Source: Nocardioides mangrovi (GTDB lineage Bacteria; Actinomycetota; Actinomycetes; Propionibacteriales; Nocardioidaceae). Taken from it: a stretch of 64,000 bases of DNA. Below, one piece after another: positions 28,770 through 37,510 of this stretch. Each line of letters begins with the position of its first letter. Position 1 is the first letter of the stretch. Under the pieces are notes generated by a model. The model was given only the letters and a program-made list of their open reading frames with translations. It ran no database searches and had not been told where the DNA came from. The stretch covers positions 62,001 to 126,000 of the forward strand of contig NZ_JAIQZJ010000005.1 of NCBI RefSeq assembly GCF_020073815.1, written 5' to 3'. A program made the position numbers and the translations under genes.

Positions 28770-28792
28770 CCGAGTGACCGACGTCACCTCGG
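28770..28792 (+). terminator. Stem-loop after phosphoesterase gene
   Basis: CCGAG-TGAC (28770-28778) pairs with GTCA-C-CTCGG (28783-28792). It separates the cysS-rlmB-phosphoesterase run from the Liv transport genes. Confidence 0.5.
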
Positions 28793-28815
28793 GAGGAGCC
28801 CGTCGTTGACGGGCC

Positions 28816-30261
28816 ATGAACCGCACCGCACTGGCCGCGATGGCCGCGTCCGCGAGCCTGGTCCTGGGCCTCACCGCCTGCGGGTCCCAGCTCGATCCGG
28901 AGACGGTGGCCGCGGTCGGTGGGACCGGTGTCGGCACCTCGGACACGGGCGGCGGGACGGCCGCCGGGCCGGACGGATCGGTACCCGGTACGACGACCGG
29001 GGGCGGCGGCTCGACCGGTGACGGCGGCACCGGCGGCTCGTCCGCGACGGGTGGGTCGGGCGGTGACGGGGCGGCGACGGAGGGCACCGGGGCCAACGCC
29101 GCGACCGGGTCGGCCAAGGCCGGCAGCTGCGACGGGTTCAAGAACCAGACCGGGATCACCGACGACACGATCACCCTGGGCAACGCCTCCGACATCAGCG
29201 GTCCGGTGCCGGGGCTCTTCGAGTCCGCCCAGGAGGGCGCCCGCGCGTACGTCGCCTACTTCAACTCCCAGAGCGACATCTGCGGCCGCAAGCTCCAGCT
29301 GGTGACCTACGACAGCCGCACCGACGCGGCCGCCGACCAGCAGGCCTACGCCAAGGGCTGCGACGAGACCTTCGCGATGGTCGGGTCGATGTCGGCCTTC
29401 GACTCCGGCGGCGCCTCGACGGCCCAGGGCTGCGGGCTGCCGGACATCCGCGCAGCGGCCACGACCACGGACCGCCAGGCCTGCACCACGTGCTTCGCCG
29501 CCGAGTCCGCCAACGCGCACGAGTTCCAGAACGCCGTGCCCGACTACGTCATCAAGAACTTCCCGGACGCGGCCGACCATGCGGCGATGCTCTACATCAA
29601 CGCGGGCGCGGCTGCCGAGAACGGCAAGACCCAGGCGGCCGCGATGACCAAGCGCGGCATGCACTTCGACTACGTGCAGGGCATCGACATCTCCGAGTTC
29701 AACTACGCGCCGTACGTCCAGCAGATGAAGGACAAGGGCGTCGAGTACGTCCAGATGATCGCGTCGAGCGCCCAGTTCGTCCGGCTCGCGCAGGCGATGA
29801 AGCAGCAGGGCTTCAAGCCCGACGTCTTCATGATCGACCCGACCGCCTACTCGCCGGAGTACGTCGAGTCCGGCGGCGACGCCGTCGAGGGCACGACCGT
29901 CTTCATCAACTTCACGCCGTTCGAGGAGGCGGGCAGCAACCGCGAGCTCCAGCTCTACCTGAGCTGGCTCGACCAGGTGAAGCCGGGCGCGACGCCGTCG
30001 TTCTTCGGGCTCTTCGCGTGGTCGGCCGCGCGCCTCTTCGTCGAGCGGGCGACCGGCCTCGGTGCCAGGCTCAGCCGGAGCGCCCTGGTCGCCGACCTGA
30101 AGACGGTCGACGACTGGACGGCCAACGGCCTGCACGCACCCCAGCTCGTCGGCAGCAAGCACGCGCCGCCCTGCTGGCGGTTCATCCGCCTCGAGCACGG
30201 GAAGTGGGTCCCGGCCGGCGGCACCAGGTACCAGTGCTCCGGCGTCACCACCGTCGGCTAG
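28816..30261 (+). CDS. ABC transporter substrate-binding lipoprotein (branched-chain amino acid type) 1
   Basis: 481 residues from ATG 28816 with GGAGG upstream. Lipobox LTACG anchors it to the outer leaf of the membrane. After a long Gly/Ser/Thr-rich linker (about 30-90), a periplasmic-binding type-I (LivJ/UrtA-like) fold follows: GITDDTITLGNASDISGP, FNSQSDICGRKLQL, MVGSMSAFD, YVQQMKDKGVEYV. Six-plus Cys suggest disulphides. It and the next gene are paralogues with the same N-terminal CGSQLDPETVA and the same domain order. It presumably delivers substrate to the permease at 31805; ligand unknown. Confidence 0.9.
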   Translation: MNRTALAAMAASASLVLGLTACGSQLDPETVAAVGGTGVGTSDTGGGTAAGPDGSVPGTTTGGGGSTGDGGTGGSSATGGSGGDGAATEGTGANAATGSAKAGSCDGFKNQTGITDDTITLGNASDISGPVPGLFESAQEGARAYVAYFNSQSDICGRKLQLVTYDSRTDAAADQQAYAKGCDETFAMVGSMSAFDSGGASTAQGCGLPDIRAAATTTDRQACTTCFAAESANAHEFQNAVPDYVIKNFPDAADHAAMLYINAGAAAENGKTQAAAMTKRGMHFDYVQGIDISEFNYAPYVQQMKDKGVEYVQMIASSAQFVRLAQAMKQQGFKPDVFMIDPTAYSPEYVESGGDAVEGTTVFINFTPFEEAGSNRELQLYLSWLDQVKPGATPSFFGLFAWSAARLFVERATGLGARLSRSALVADLKTVDDWTANGLHAPQLVGSKHAPPCWRFIRLEHGKWVPAGGTRYQCSGVTTVG

Positions 30262-30355
30262 ACACCTGTCCAGATTTCTCATGTGTTCCCCGTCACCTTC
30301 CTCCGAGGCCCTCGTTGGGGAGGTGGAACGTGTTCTGATTCGTGGAGGGAAGACG

Positions 30356-31798
30356 ATGCGCAGGCTCCTGTCCGTGTTCGCCGCCGGCGCCCTGTGCGCG
30401 GCCCTGGCCGCCTGCGGGTCCCAGCTCGACCCGGAGACGGTGGCGCAGGTCAACGGCACGACGACCGGTGGCTCGGGCGCCCTCGGCGACGGCAGCGCCG
30501 CGGGCGGCTCCGGCGGCACGAGCGGCTCCTCGGGCGACCTCGGTGGCGACGGCAGTACGTCGGGCGGCGGCTCCGGCTCGTCCGACTCGTCCGGGTCGTC
30601 GGGCGGCGGCGCCGGTGACGCCCAGCAGGGCACGGGCGCCAACGCCGCCGCGGGCGACACGAAGGCCGGCAGCTGCGACGGCTTCAAGAACCAGACCGGC
30701 ATCACCGACAAGACGATCACCATCGCCAACGTGTCGGACATCAGCGGACCGGTGCCCGGCATCTTCGAGTCGGCCCAGCAGGCGACCCGCGCCTACGCCG
30801 CCTACTTCAACTCCGCCAACGACATCTGCGGGCGCAAGCTCGAGGTCGAGTCGCTCGACAGCCGCGCCGACGCCGGCGCCGACCAGACGGCCTACACGAA
30901 GGCCTGCGACGACGCGTTCGCCGCGGTCGGCTCGATGTCGGCCTTCGACTCGGGCGGTGCCGCCGCGGCACAGTCCTGCGGCCTCCCCGACATCCGCTCG
31001 ACCACGACGACGCCCGAGCGGCGCGACTGCTCGACCTGCTTCGCCGCCCAGGCCGTCGACCCGGACGCCGTCAACGGCGCGATGCCGCGCTACTTCCTGG
31101 GCAAGGACAAGGACGCCACCCAGCACGCGGCCGTGCTCTACATCAACGCCGGCGCCGCGTCGGTCAACGCCGAGAAGTTCCGCAACGCCTACGACCGGGC
31201 GGGCTGGAAGGTCGACTACTTCCAGGGGATCGACGTCTCGGAGTTCAACTACGCGCCGTACGTCCAGCAGATGAAGGACAAGGGCATCAAGCTCGTCACC
31301 TACACAGGCCCCTACCAGAACACCGTCAAGCTCCTCGACGCCATGCAGCAGCAGGGATTCGAGCCGGACGCGTTCGTCCAGGACTCGACGATCTACGACC
31401 AGAACTTCGTCGACCAGTCCGGTGACAACGGCGACGGCGTCTACGCCTGGACGACCACCAAGATGTTCGACGACTACTCCGTCAAGGAGATGCAGCTCTA
31501 TCGCTCCTGGCTGGACCAGGTGAAGCCGGGTGCGGTGCCCAACTACTACGGCCTCTACGCGTGGTCGGCGGCCCGGCTCTTCGTCGAGAAGGCCGTCGAG
31601 CTGGGCGGCAGGCTCACCCGCGCGTCGATGGTCGCCGCGCTCAAGGGCGTGCGGAACTGGACCGGCAACGGGCTGCACGTGCCCCAGCAGGTCGGCGCCA
31701 AGACGACCGCCAACTGTGGCGGTCTCCTCCAGCTCGACGGTGGCAAGTGGCACCAGGTCTCGGGCTTCCAGTGCGGACCTCTCCTCGACGGGAGCTGA
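30356..31798 (+). CDS. ABC transporter substrate-binding lipoprotein (branched-chain amino acid type) 2
   Basis: 480 residues from ATG 30356 with TGGAGGGA upstream; the frame opens earlier but without a signal. Lipobox LAACG, Ser/Gly-rich linker, then the same type-I binding domain as the preceding gene (GITDKTITIANVSDISGP, FNSANDICGRKLEVE, AVGSMSAFDSGG, NYAPYVQQMKDKG). Divergent ligand-loop residues (TYTGPYQNTVKLLDAMQQ) suggest a different specificity. A 94-bp spacer separates it from the first paralogue and could hold its own promoter. It ends 6 bp before the fused permease. Confidence 0.9.
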   Translation: MRRLLSVFAAGALCAALAACGSQLDPETVAQVNGTTTGGSGALGDGSAAGGSGGTSGSSGDLGGDGSTSGGGSGSSDSSGSSGGGAGDAQQGTGANAAAGDTKAGSCDGFKNQTGITDKTITIANVSDISGPVPGIFESAQQATRAYAAYFNSANDICGRKLEVESLDSRADAGADQTAYTKACDDAFAAVGSMSAFDSGGAAAAQSCGLPDIRSTTTTPERRDCSTCFAAQAVDPDAVNGAMPRYFLGKDKDATQHAAVLYINAGAASVNAEKFRNAYDRAGWKVDYFQGIDVSEFNYAPYVQQMKDKGIKLVTYTGPYQNTVKLLDAMQQQGFEPDAFVQDSTIYDQNFVDQSGDNGDGVYAWTTTKMFDDYSVKEMQLYRSWLDQVKPGAVPNYYGLYAWSAARLFVEKAVELGGRLTRASMVAALKGVRNWTGNGLHVPQQVGAKTTANCGGLLQLDGGKWHQVSGFQCGPLLDGS

Positions 31799-31804
31799 CC
31801 TCGG

Positions 31805-33799
31805 ATGTCGACCATCCTCTCCTTCACGATCCTCGGCCTCTTCACGGGCGCGGCGTACGCGATCGCGGCCAGCGGCCTGGTGCTCACCTACACGACCACG
31901 CGCGTCTTCAACATCGCCCACGGCGCGTTCGGCATGGTGATGGCCTTCATCTTCTGGGACTTCAGCCAGCGCCAGGGGATGCCGCTGTGGCTCTCGCTCG
32001 TCCTGGTGCTCGGCGTGGTCGCGCCCGGCACGGGCTGGTTCGTGCAGCGGTTCGTCACCCGCGGCCTCGGCGACGCGCCGGTCAGCGTCTCGCTGGTCGT
32101 GACGGTCGGCCTGTTCGTGGGCCTGATCGGCCTCGCGCAGTACCTGTGGCCGCCCGAGCCGCGCACCCTCCCGCCCTTCCTGCCCGACCAGGGCATGGAG
32201 ATCGGCGGCACCTACGTGACCGCGCACCAGATGATCACCATCGCGTTGTCGGTGGTCGTCGCGGGGCTGCTCTACCTGCTGCTCAACCGCACCCGGATCG
32301 GCACCGCCATGCGTGCCGCCGTCGACAACCCGATGCTGCTGCGCCTCTTCGGCGGCCGGCCCGACCGGGTCGCCTCGCTGTCGTGGGCGATCGGCATCTC
32401 ACTCGCGGCGCTCGCCGGCATCCTGCTGACGCCCGTCATCGGCCTTTCCTACTACGACCTCACGCTGCTGGTGATCAACGCGTACGCCGCCGCGATGCTC
32501 GGCAAGCTCAAGAGCCTGCCGCTGACCTTCGTCGGCGCGATGGGGCTGGGCATCCTGCAGTCTTTCGCGGTCGCCTACCTGCCCACCGAGGGCAACCTCG
32601 CCGGGCTGCGCGCCGTGGTTCCCGCGCTCTTCCTCTTCGTCGTGATCATCGCGATGCCCCAGGCCCAGCTGCGGATCGGCCAGGTCAAGGGCATCGTCTC
32701 GGCGCCGCAGCCGTCCTTCCCGAAGTCGCTCGGCTGGGGCCTCGTCCTCGTCCTCGGCGTCGCGGTGCTCACCGCCGCCATGTCCGACGCCAACCTCCTG
32801 CTCGTCGGGACGGCGGCGACGTACGCCATGGTGATGCTGTCGCTGGTGCTGCTGACCGGGTACGGCGGCCACGTCTCGCTCGCGCAGTTCACCTTCGCGG
32901 GGGTCGGTGCGCTGGCCTACGCCAAGCTCGACGAGCCCAACCTCTACGGGCTCCTCATGTCGGCGCTGATCGCCGCGCTCGTGGGGGCGCTGGTCGCGCT
33001 GCCGGTGCTGCGGCTGACGGGTCTCTACCTCGCGCTCGCGACGCTGGCCTTCGGCGTGCTGATGGACAAGCTGGTCTTCCAGGCCGACTTCGCCTTCGGC
33101 TACAACGGCACGCTCCACGCCGAGCGGCTCTCGGTGCTCGGCCGGTCTTTCACCTCCACGGGTGGCTACGTCCTCGTGATGAGCGTGTTCTTCGTGCTGA
33201 TGGCGGTCGTGCTGCTCCAGCTGCGTCGTGGGGTCCTCGGCCGGCTGCTCATCGCGATGCGCGACAGCCCGGCCGCGTGCGGGACGCTCGGCCTGGACAT
33301 GCGGTGGTTCCGGGTCGCGCTGTTCGGCCTCTCCGCCGGGATGGCGGGCCTCGCCGGCGGACTCTTCGCCGGCCTCCGCGGCACCATCGGCGCCGCCGAC
33401 TTCCAGCTCTTCAACAGCCTGCCGCTTCTGCTGCTCGCCGTGGTCTGCGGCGTCACCTCGGTGACCGGCGCGGCGCTCGGCGGTGTCGGCCTGATGCTGC
33501 TGCCGGTGCTGCAGAGCTCCCGGCCCGAGCTGGCGGGGCTGGTCTTCGCGATCCTCGGCTTCGGTGCGGTCGCGCTGGGCCGCGACCCCAACGGCATCGC
33601 CAACCTGCTCTTCGGCCTGGGCCACCGGCTCGACCGGCGCTTCGGCGACCGGATCCGCACGGCGATCCCGGTGCTGCCCCTACCCCGGAGCCGCGCCGAC
33701 TCCGGCGAGGACAACGCCGTACCCCTCTCGGGACTGACCACGATTCCGGACCCTGCCCACGACGAGGAGGTGGGCGTCCATGTCGCTGCTCGAGGTTGA
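31805..33799 (+). CDS. Fused LivH-LivM branched-chain amino acid ABC permease
   Basis: 664 residues. The N-terminal half (about 1-300) is LivH-like: TGAAYAIAASGLVLTYTTTRVFNIAHGAFG and the LNRTRIGTAMRAAVDNP EAA-type loop. The second half (about 330-640) is LivM-like: LLTGYGGHVSLAQFTFAGVGALAYA and RGVLGRLLIAMRDSPAAC. In most bacteria these are two proteins forming a heterodimer; here one polypeptide carries both. The C-terminal tail of about 40 residues is polar. The next gene overlaps by 20 bp. It should import amino acids or related compounds captured by the two binding lipoproteins. Confidence 0.92.
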   Translation: MSTILSFTILGLFTGAAYAIAASGLVLTYTTTRVFNIAHGAFGMVMAFIFWDFSQRQGMPLWLSLVLVLGVVAPGTGWFVQRFVTRGLGDAPVSVSLVVTVGLFVGLIGLAQYLWPPEPRTLPPFLPDQGMEIGGTYVTAHQMITIALSVVVAGLLYLLLNRTRIGTAMRAAVDNPMLLRLFGGRPDRVASLSWAIGISLAALAGILLTPVIGLSYYDLTLLVINAYAAAMLGKLKSLPLTFVGAMGLGILQSFAVAYLPTEGNLAGLRAVVPALFLFVVIIAMPQAQLRIGQVKGIVSAPQPSFPKSLGWGLVLVLGVAVLTAAMSDANLLLVGTAATYAMVMLSLVLLTGYGGHVSLAQFTFAGVGALAYAKLDEPNLYGLLMSALIAALVGALVALPVLRLTGLYLALATLAFGVLMDKLVFQADFAFGYNGTLHAERLSVLGRSFTSTGGYVLVMSVFFVLMAVVLLQLRRGVLGRLLIAMRDSPAACGTLGLDMRWFRVALFGLSAGMAGLAGGLFAGLRGTIGAADFQLFNSLPLLLLAVVCGVTSVTGAALGGVGLMLLPVLQSSRPELAGLVFAILGFGAVALGRDPNGIANLLFGLGHRLDRRFGDRIRTAIPVLPLPRSRADSGEDNAVPLSGLTTIPDPAHDEEVGVHVAARG

Positions 33800-34595
33800 C
33801 GACGTCGTCGTCCAGTTCGGCGGGGTGACCGCCGTCGACCACGCCGCCTTCACCGCCGACGCCGGCCGGATCACCGGCCTCATCGGGCCCAACGGTGCCG
33901 GCAAGACCACTTGCTTCAACGTGATCAGCGGCCTGCAGCGCCCGACCCACGGGCGGGTGCTCTTCGAGGGCCGCAGCGTCACCCGGCTGCCCGTGCACCG
34001 TCGCGCGCGCCGGGGGATGGGGCGCACCTTCCAGCGGCTGGAGGCCTTCGGCTCGCTGAGCGTCCGGGACAACGTCCGGGTCGCCCGCGACATCCACCGC
34101 GGGCTGCTCGGTGTGCTGCGGCCCTCGGCCGTCGACGTCGACGGGCTGCTGGAGCGGGTCGGCATCGCAGCGTACGCCGGCGACCGGGCCGACTCGATCC
34201 CGACCGGCGCCGCGCGGCTCCTGGAGCTGGCCCGCTGCCTGGCCGGCGACCCCAAGATCCTGCTGCTCGACGAGCCGTCCTCCGGCCTCGACGAGAGCGA
34301 GACCGACGCGTTCGGCGAGCTGCTCGCGGAGCTCGCCGCCGAGGGTCGCGCGATCCTCATGGTCGAGCACGACATGGACCTCGTCATGTCGGTCTGCGAC
34401 GACATCCACGTCCTCGACTTCGGCAGGGTGATCGCGTCCGGGCCGCCGGCCGTGATCCGCGCCGACCGCGAGGTCCAGCGGGCCTACCTCGGCTACGCCG
34501 ACGAGCCCGAGGACCACGACCGCGCGAACGACGACACCCGCACCGACCTCCCGGCGGTGGAGACCACGATGAGCATCCCGGCGGTGACCCCATGA
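33780..34595 (+). CDS. livG: ABC transporter ATP-binding protein, LivG type
   Basis: 271 residues from ATG 33780, overlapping the permease gene. Walker A GPNGAGKTT at residues 36-44, Q-loop in GMGRTFQRL, Walker B ILLLDEPSSGLD and switch His in EHDMDLVMS. The ABC signature, usually LSxGxQ or LPYGxQR in LivG, is degenerate here: SIPTGAARLLELARCL. The C-terminal extension of about 30 residues after the conserved YLGYADE is acidic and repeat-free. It pairs with LivF to energise the permease. Confidence 0.92.
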   Translation: MSLLEVDDVVVQFGGVTAVDHAAFTADAGRITGLIGPNGAGKTTCFNVISGLQRPTHGRVLFEGRSVTRLPVHRRARRGMGRTFQRLEAFGSLSVRDNVRVARDIHRGLLGVLRPSAVDVDGLLERVGIAAYAGDRADSIPTGAARLLELARCLAGDPKILLLDEPSSGLDESETDAFGELLAELAAEGRAILMVEHDMDLVMSVCDDIHVLDFGRVIASGPPAVIRADREVQRAYLGYADEPEDHDRANDDTRTDLPAVETTMSIPAVTP

Positions 34596-35299
34596 GCGTC
34601 CCGATCCTCGAGGTGATGGACCTGCACGCGGCGTACGGCCGGATCGAGGTCCTGCGCGGCGTCGACCTCCAGGTGCCCAAGGGCGCGGTGATGGCGCTGC
34701 TCGGGCCCAACGGCGCGGGCAAGTCGACGCTGGTCAAGGTCATCAGCGGCGAGAAGCGGCCGACCTCCGGCGACATCCACCTCGGCGGCGTGCACGTGCA
34801 GGACGCCGACCCCGAGCAGCTCGCGCGGCTGGGGCTGTGCACCATCCCCGAGGGCCGGTCGGTCTTCCCCAACCTCTCGGTCGAGGAGAACCTCACGCTG
34901 ATGTCGTACGCCGGGGTCGCCGTCGACGCCGTCCTCGACACGGCCTACACCTACTTCCCCCGGCTCCACCAGCGCCGCCACCAGCTCGCCGGCACGATGT
35001 CCGGCGGCGAGCAGCAGATGCTCGCGATGTCGCGGGCGCTCGCCTCCGACCCGGCGCTGCTGCTGCTCGACGAGCTCTCGATGGGCCTGGCGCCGCTGAT
35101 CGTCGACGAGCTCTACGACACCGTCGCGCAGATCGCCGAGAGCGGTGTCTCCATCCTCTGCATCGAGCAGTTCGCCCGCACCGCCTTGCGGGTCTCCGAC
35201 TACGCGGCCGTCATGACCGGCGGACGCATCGTGGCCACCGGCGAGCCCGCCGAGGTCATGGCCACCATGGCCGACGTCATCCTGGGAGGCGCAGCATGA
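34592..35299 (+). CDS. livF: ABC transporter ATP-binding protein, LivF type
   Basis: 235 residues from ATG 34592, overlapping the livG stop as ATGA. Walker A GPNGAGKST at 38-46, family signature LCTIPEGRSVFPNLSVEENL, ABC signature TMSGGEQQMLAMSRAL, Walker B LLLLDELSMGLAP and IEQFARTAL H-loop (Gln for the usual His, as normal in LivF). The last codons overlap the next gene (ATGA again), so five genes from the permease on appear translationally coupled. Confidence 0.94.
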   Translation: MSVPILEVMDLHAAYGRIEVLRGVDLQVPKGAVMALLGPNGAGKSTLVKVISGEKRPTSGDIHLGGVHVQDADPEQLARLGLCTIPEGRSVFPNLSVEENLTLMSYAGVAVDAVLDTAYTYFPRLHQRRHQLAGTMSGGEQQMLAMSRALASDPALLLLDELSMGLAPLIVDELYDTVAQIAESGVSILCIEQFARTALRVSDYAAVMTGGRIVATGEPAEVMATMADVILGGAA

Positions 35300-36939
35300 A
35301 GCGGTACCTCGTTCCCCTCGCGGTCGCGGCCCTGGCCGGCGCCGCCCTCCCGGTCTCGGCCGGGCCGAGCGCGCAGGCCGCGGACGCCAAGGCGGGGTTC
35401 TCGGGCTACAGCTCGACCGCGACGGCGACGCCGCTGATGATCGAGGTCTACGAGCCGACCATCCCGATCCCGGCGACGCCGCAGCTCGAGGTCGAGGTCG
35501 GCTACACCACCGTCGAGGCCGACTCCGGCAGCTCGGCCGGCCGGGCCAGCTGGCTGTGGCCGGGCGACCCGGTCGGCGAGGGGTTCAAGACCTTCGTCGA
35601 GCAGCTGGGGCTCCCCGAGCAGCTCGGGGAGAACGGCTACCCGGTGCAGGTCAACTCCACCCAGCCCGGCGGGGAGGACCAGCAGACGGACGAGCCGTTC
35701 CCCGGCACCGTGATGCGCACCAGCGCGAGCACGGGGAGGACCGTCGCCCAGGCCGGCTTCTCGCCGGACGGCCAGGTGCAGGACGGCACCGGCGGCGACG
35801 ACCAGGACCAGGCCGGGGACGAAGGCACGCCCGGCGTCCCCGGCCTCCCCCAGCTGCCCGGGCTGCCCGGGCTGCCCGGTGCCTCGGACGCGCTCGCCGA
35901 CTTCGGCGCCGCGATCACCGGCTCCTCGGGGGCCGGCGCCGGCGGCAGCGACGGAGACGGCAGCGGGGACGACGCAGGCTCCACCACGCCCGGCCTGCCG
36001 CCCGAGCTCGCGGCGGTCGTCGACGTCGAGGGGCTCACCTCCTCCAGCCAGTCGGTCGCGAAGGCCGGCAGCGTCGTCACCACCGCCCGGTCCGCTCTCG
36101 GCGACGTGTCGCTGCTCGGCGGCGTCATCACCCTCGACGGCCTCGTCGTCACCAGCTCCAGCAGCACCGACGGTGCCACCGGCAAGCCGGCCGGGAAGGC
36201 CACGATCGGAGGCCTGACGATCGCCGGCCAGGAGTTCTCCTTCGGACCCGACGGCCTCGAGGCCGCCGGCCAGCAGCAGGCGATCCCCGGTCTGCCCGAC
36301 CAGGCGTCCGCGGCGCTCAAGCAGCTCGGCGTACGCCTCGAGCTGCCCAAGCCGGTGCGCACGAAGGACGGCGCCAAAGCCATCAGCACCATGACCGGGC
36401 TGCGGGTCGTCCTCGACCTCGCCCAGCTCCGCAAGAAGCTCGACGCGCTGCCGATCGACCAGCTCGTGGACGCCGTGCCCAGCGAGGCCGGCGAGCTCAA
36501 GTCGCTGCTGCAGGCGGTCGCCGGCCTCTCGCCGAAGATCGTGCTGAGCCTGGGCAACGCGTCGACCTCGGTCGACACCGTGCAGGGGATCAAGGTCCCC
36601 ACCGACATCCCCGACAACGACCCGAGCGCGTCCGGCGGCACGGGCTCGGGTGGGGGCGGCTCCGCCGCCTCCGGCGGGAGCGCCCCGAGCTCGGGCGGGG
36701 CGCCTCCCGCCACCAGTGGCGACGCACCCGCCGCGGCCGACGACCTGGGCGACGCCCAGCTCGCCGGGTCCGGCCTCCCGCCGCTCTACTCCATCCCCGG
36801 CGCGATCCTCGCCGGCGGCATCGCCCTCGGCGCCGTCGCCGGCACCTGGCTCCGTCGTATCGGCGTCCTCACCCTCGGTGGCGCCGGATCCTGCTCGCAC
36901 GGCCTCGACAGCGGCCTGCCCGACCTCCGAAAGGCGTGA
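35296..36939 (+). CDS. Exported low-complexity membrane-anchored protein, unknown function
   Basis: 547 residues, ATG overlapping the livF stop. Signal peptide (MKRYLVPLAVAALAGAALPV, cleavage near AQAAD). A conserved N-terminal stretch, FSGYSSTATATPLMIEVYEPTI split by a Pro/Gly-rich low-complexity part (PGLPQLPGLPGLPG), then a beta-rich segment DVSLLGGVITLDGLVVTSSSS repeated in style with IGGLTIAGQEFSFGPDGLE. This pattern resembles actinobacterial anchored surface proteins of the choice-of-anchor type, but I cannot assign one. A second Ser/Gly-rich tract (about 465-500) and one C-terminal transmembrane helix (about 505-525) follow. Operon position links it to Liv transport; role unknown. Confidence 0.75.
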   Translation: MKRYLVPLAVAALAGAALPVSAGPSAQAADAKAGFSGYSSTATATPLMIEVYEPTIPIPATPQLEVEVGYTTVEADSGSSAGRASWLWPGDPVGEGFKTFVEQLGLPEQLGENGYPVQVNSTQPGGEDQQTDEPFPGTVMRTSASTGRTVAQAGFSPDGQVQDGTGGDDQDQAGDEGTPGVPGLPQLPGLPGLPGASDALADFGAAITGSSGAGAGGSDGDGSGDDAGSTTPGLPPELAAVVDVEGLTSSSQSVAKAGSVVTTARSALGDVSLLGGVITLDGLVVTSSSSTDGATGKPAGKATIGGLTIAGQEFSFGPDGLEAAGQQQAIPGLPDQASAALKQLGVRLELPKPVRTKDGAKAISTMTGLRVVLDLAQLRKKLDALPIDQLVDAVPSEAGELKSLLQAVAGLSPKIVLSLGNASTSVDTVQGIKVPTDIPDNDPSASGGTGSGGGGSAASGGSAPSSGGAPPATSGDAPAAADDLGDAQLAGSGLPPLYSIPGAILAGGIALGAVAGTWLRRIGVLTLGGAGSCSHGLDSGLPDLRKA

Positions 36940-36945
36940 CCCGCC

Positions 36946-37506
36946 ATGACCGCGATGACCCCCGCGACCCCGGCCGCCAGTGACCGGCTCTCGGTCGGAC
37001 TGCCCCGGGCAGGCAGCCGGACCGGCTCCGGTGCCGCGCCGCTGAAGGACAACCACTACCAGCTGCTCCAGCTCGTGCTGTTCTGGGCGGGCGCGATCCT
37101 GCTCCCGCTCGGGCTCGTGGTGATCGTGCTCGGGTGGTACGGCGCGGCCAACACGCCCTACCAGTACGACCAGCTGTCCTACCTCGTCTCCGGCGGCCTC
37201 CTCGGCCTCGGCCTGACCTTCACCGGCGGGTTCCTCTACTTCGGCGCCTGGCTGGCGCGGATCGCCGCCGACGGTCGTGAGTCCAACCGCCGCCTCGCCG
37301 ACACCCTGCTGGTGCTGGCCGACGTCACGTCCCGGTCGGCCGCCACCCGGGACGACGGCGTCGACGTCTCGGCGCTGCCGGTGACCGCCGGCGACGGCAC
37401 GACCGTGCACCGCCGCGACTGCGCCCTCATCGCGCACCGCGAGGACCTGCGCCCGGTCGGCGAGGACAACGGCCACCTCACGGTCTGCCGCGTGTGTCGA
37501 CCGTGA
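36946..37506 (+). CDS. Small two-helix membrane protein with C-terminal zinc-ribbon-like motif
   Basis: 186 residues from ATG 36946, 6 bp after the preceding stop. Two transmembrane helices (about residues 44-65 and 82-105) flank a short loop, then a cytosolic tail. The tail ends with VHRRDCALIAHRED and LTVCRVC: His and Cys spacing H-x3-C ... C-x2-C as in Ada-type or small zinc ribbons, so it may bind zinc or a redox metal. No enzyme signature. It is the last gene of the Liv operon, meeting the DUF4032 gene (opposite strand) 4 bp away. Confidence 0.72.
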   Translation: MTAMTPATPAASDRLSVGLPRAGSRTGSGAAPLKDNHYQLLQLVLFWAGAILLPLGLVVIVLGWYGAANTPYQYDQLSYLVSGGLLGLGLTFTGGFLYFGAWLARIAADGRESNRRLADTLLVLADVTSRSAATRDDGVDVSALPVTAGDGTTVHRRDCALIAHREDLRPVGEDNGHLTVCRVCRP

Positions 37507-37510
37507 CCCG

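Noticed and set aside
28754..28815. Riboswitch upstream of the Liv operon
   Set aside because: Only one short stem-loop, better explained as a terminator; no conserved aptamer pattern recognised.
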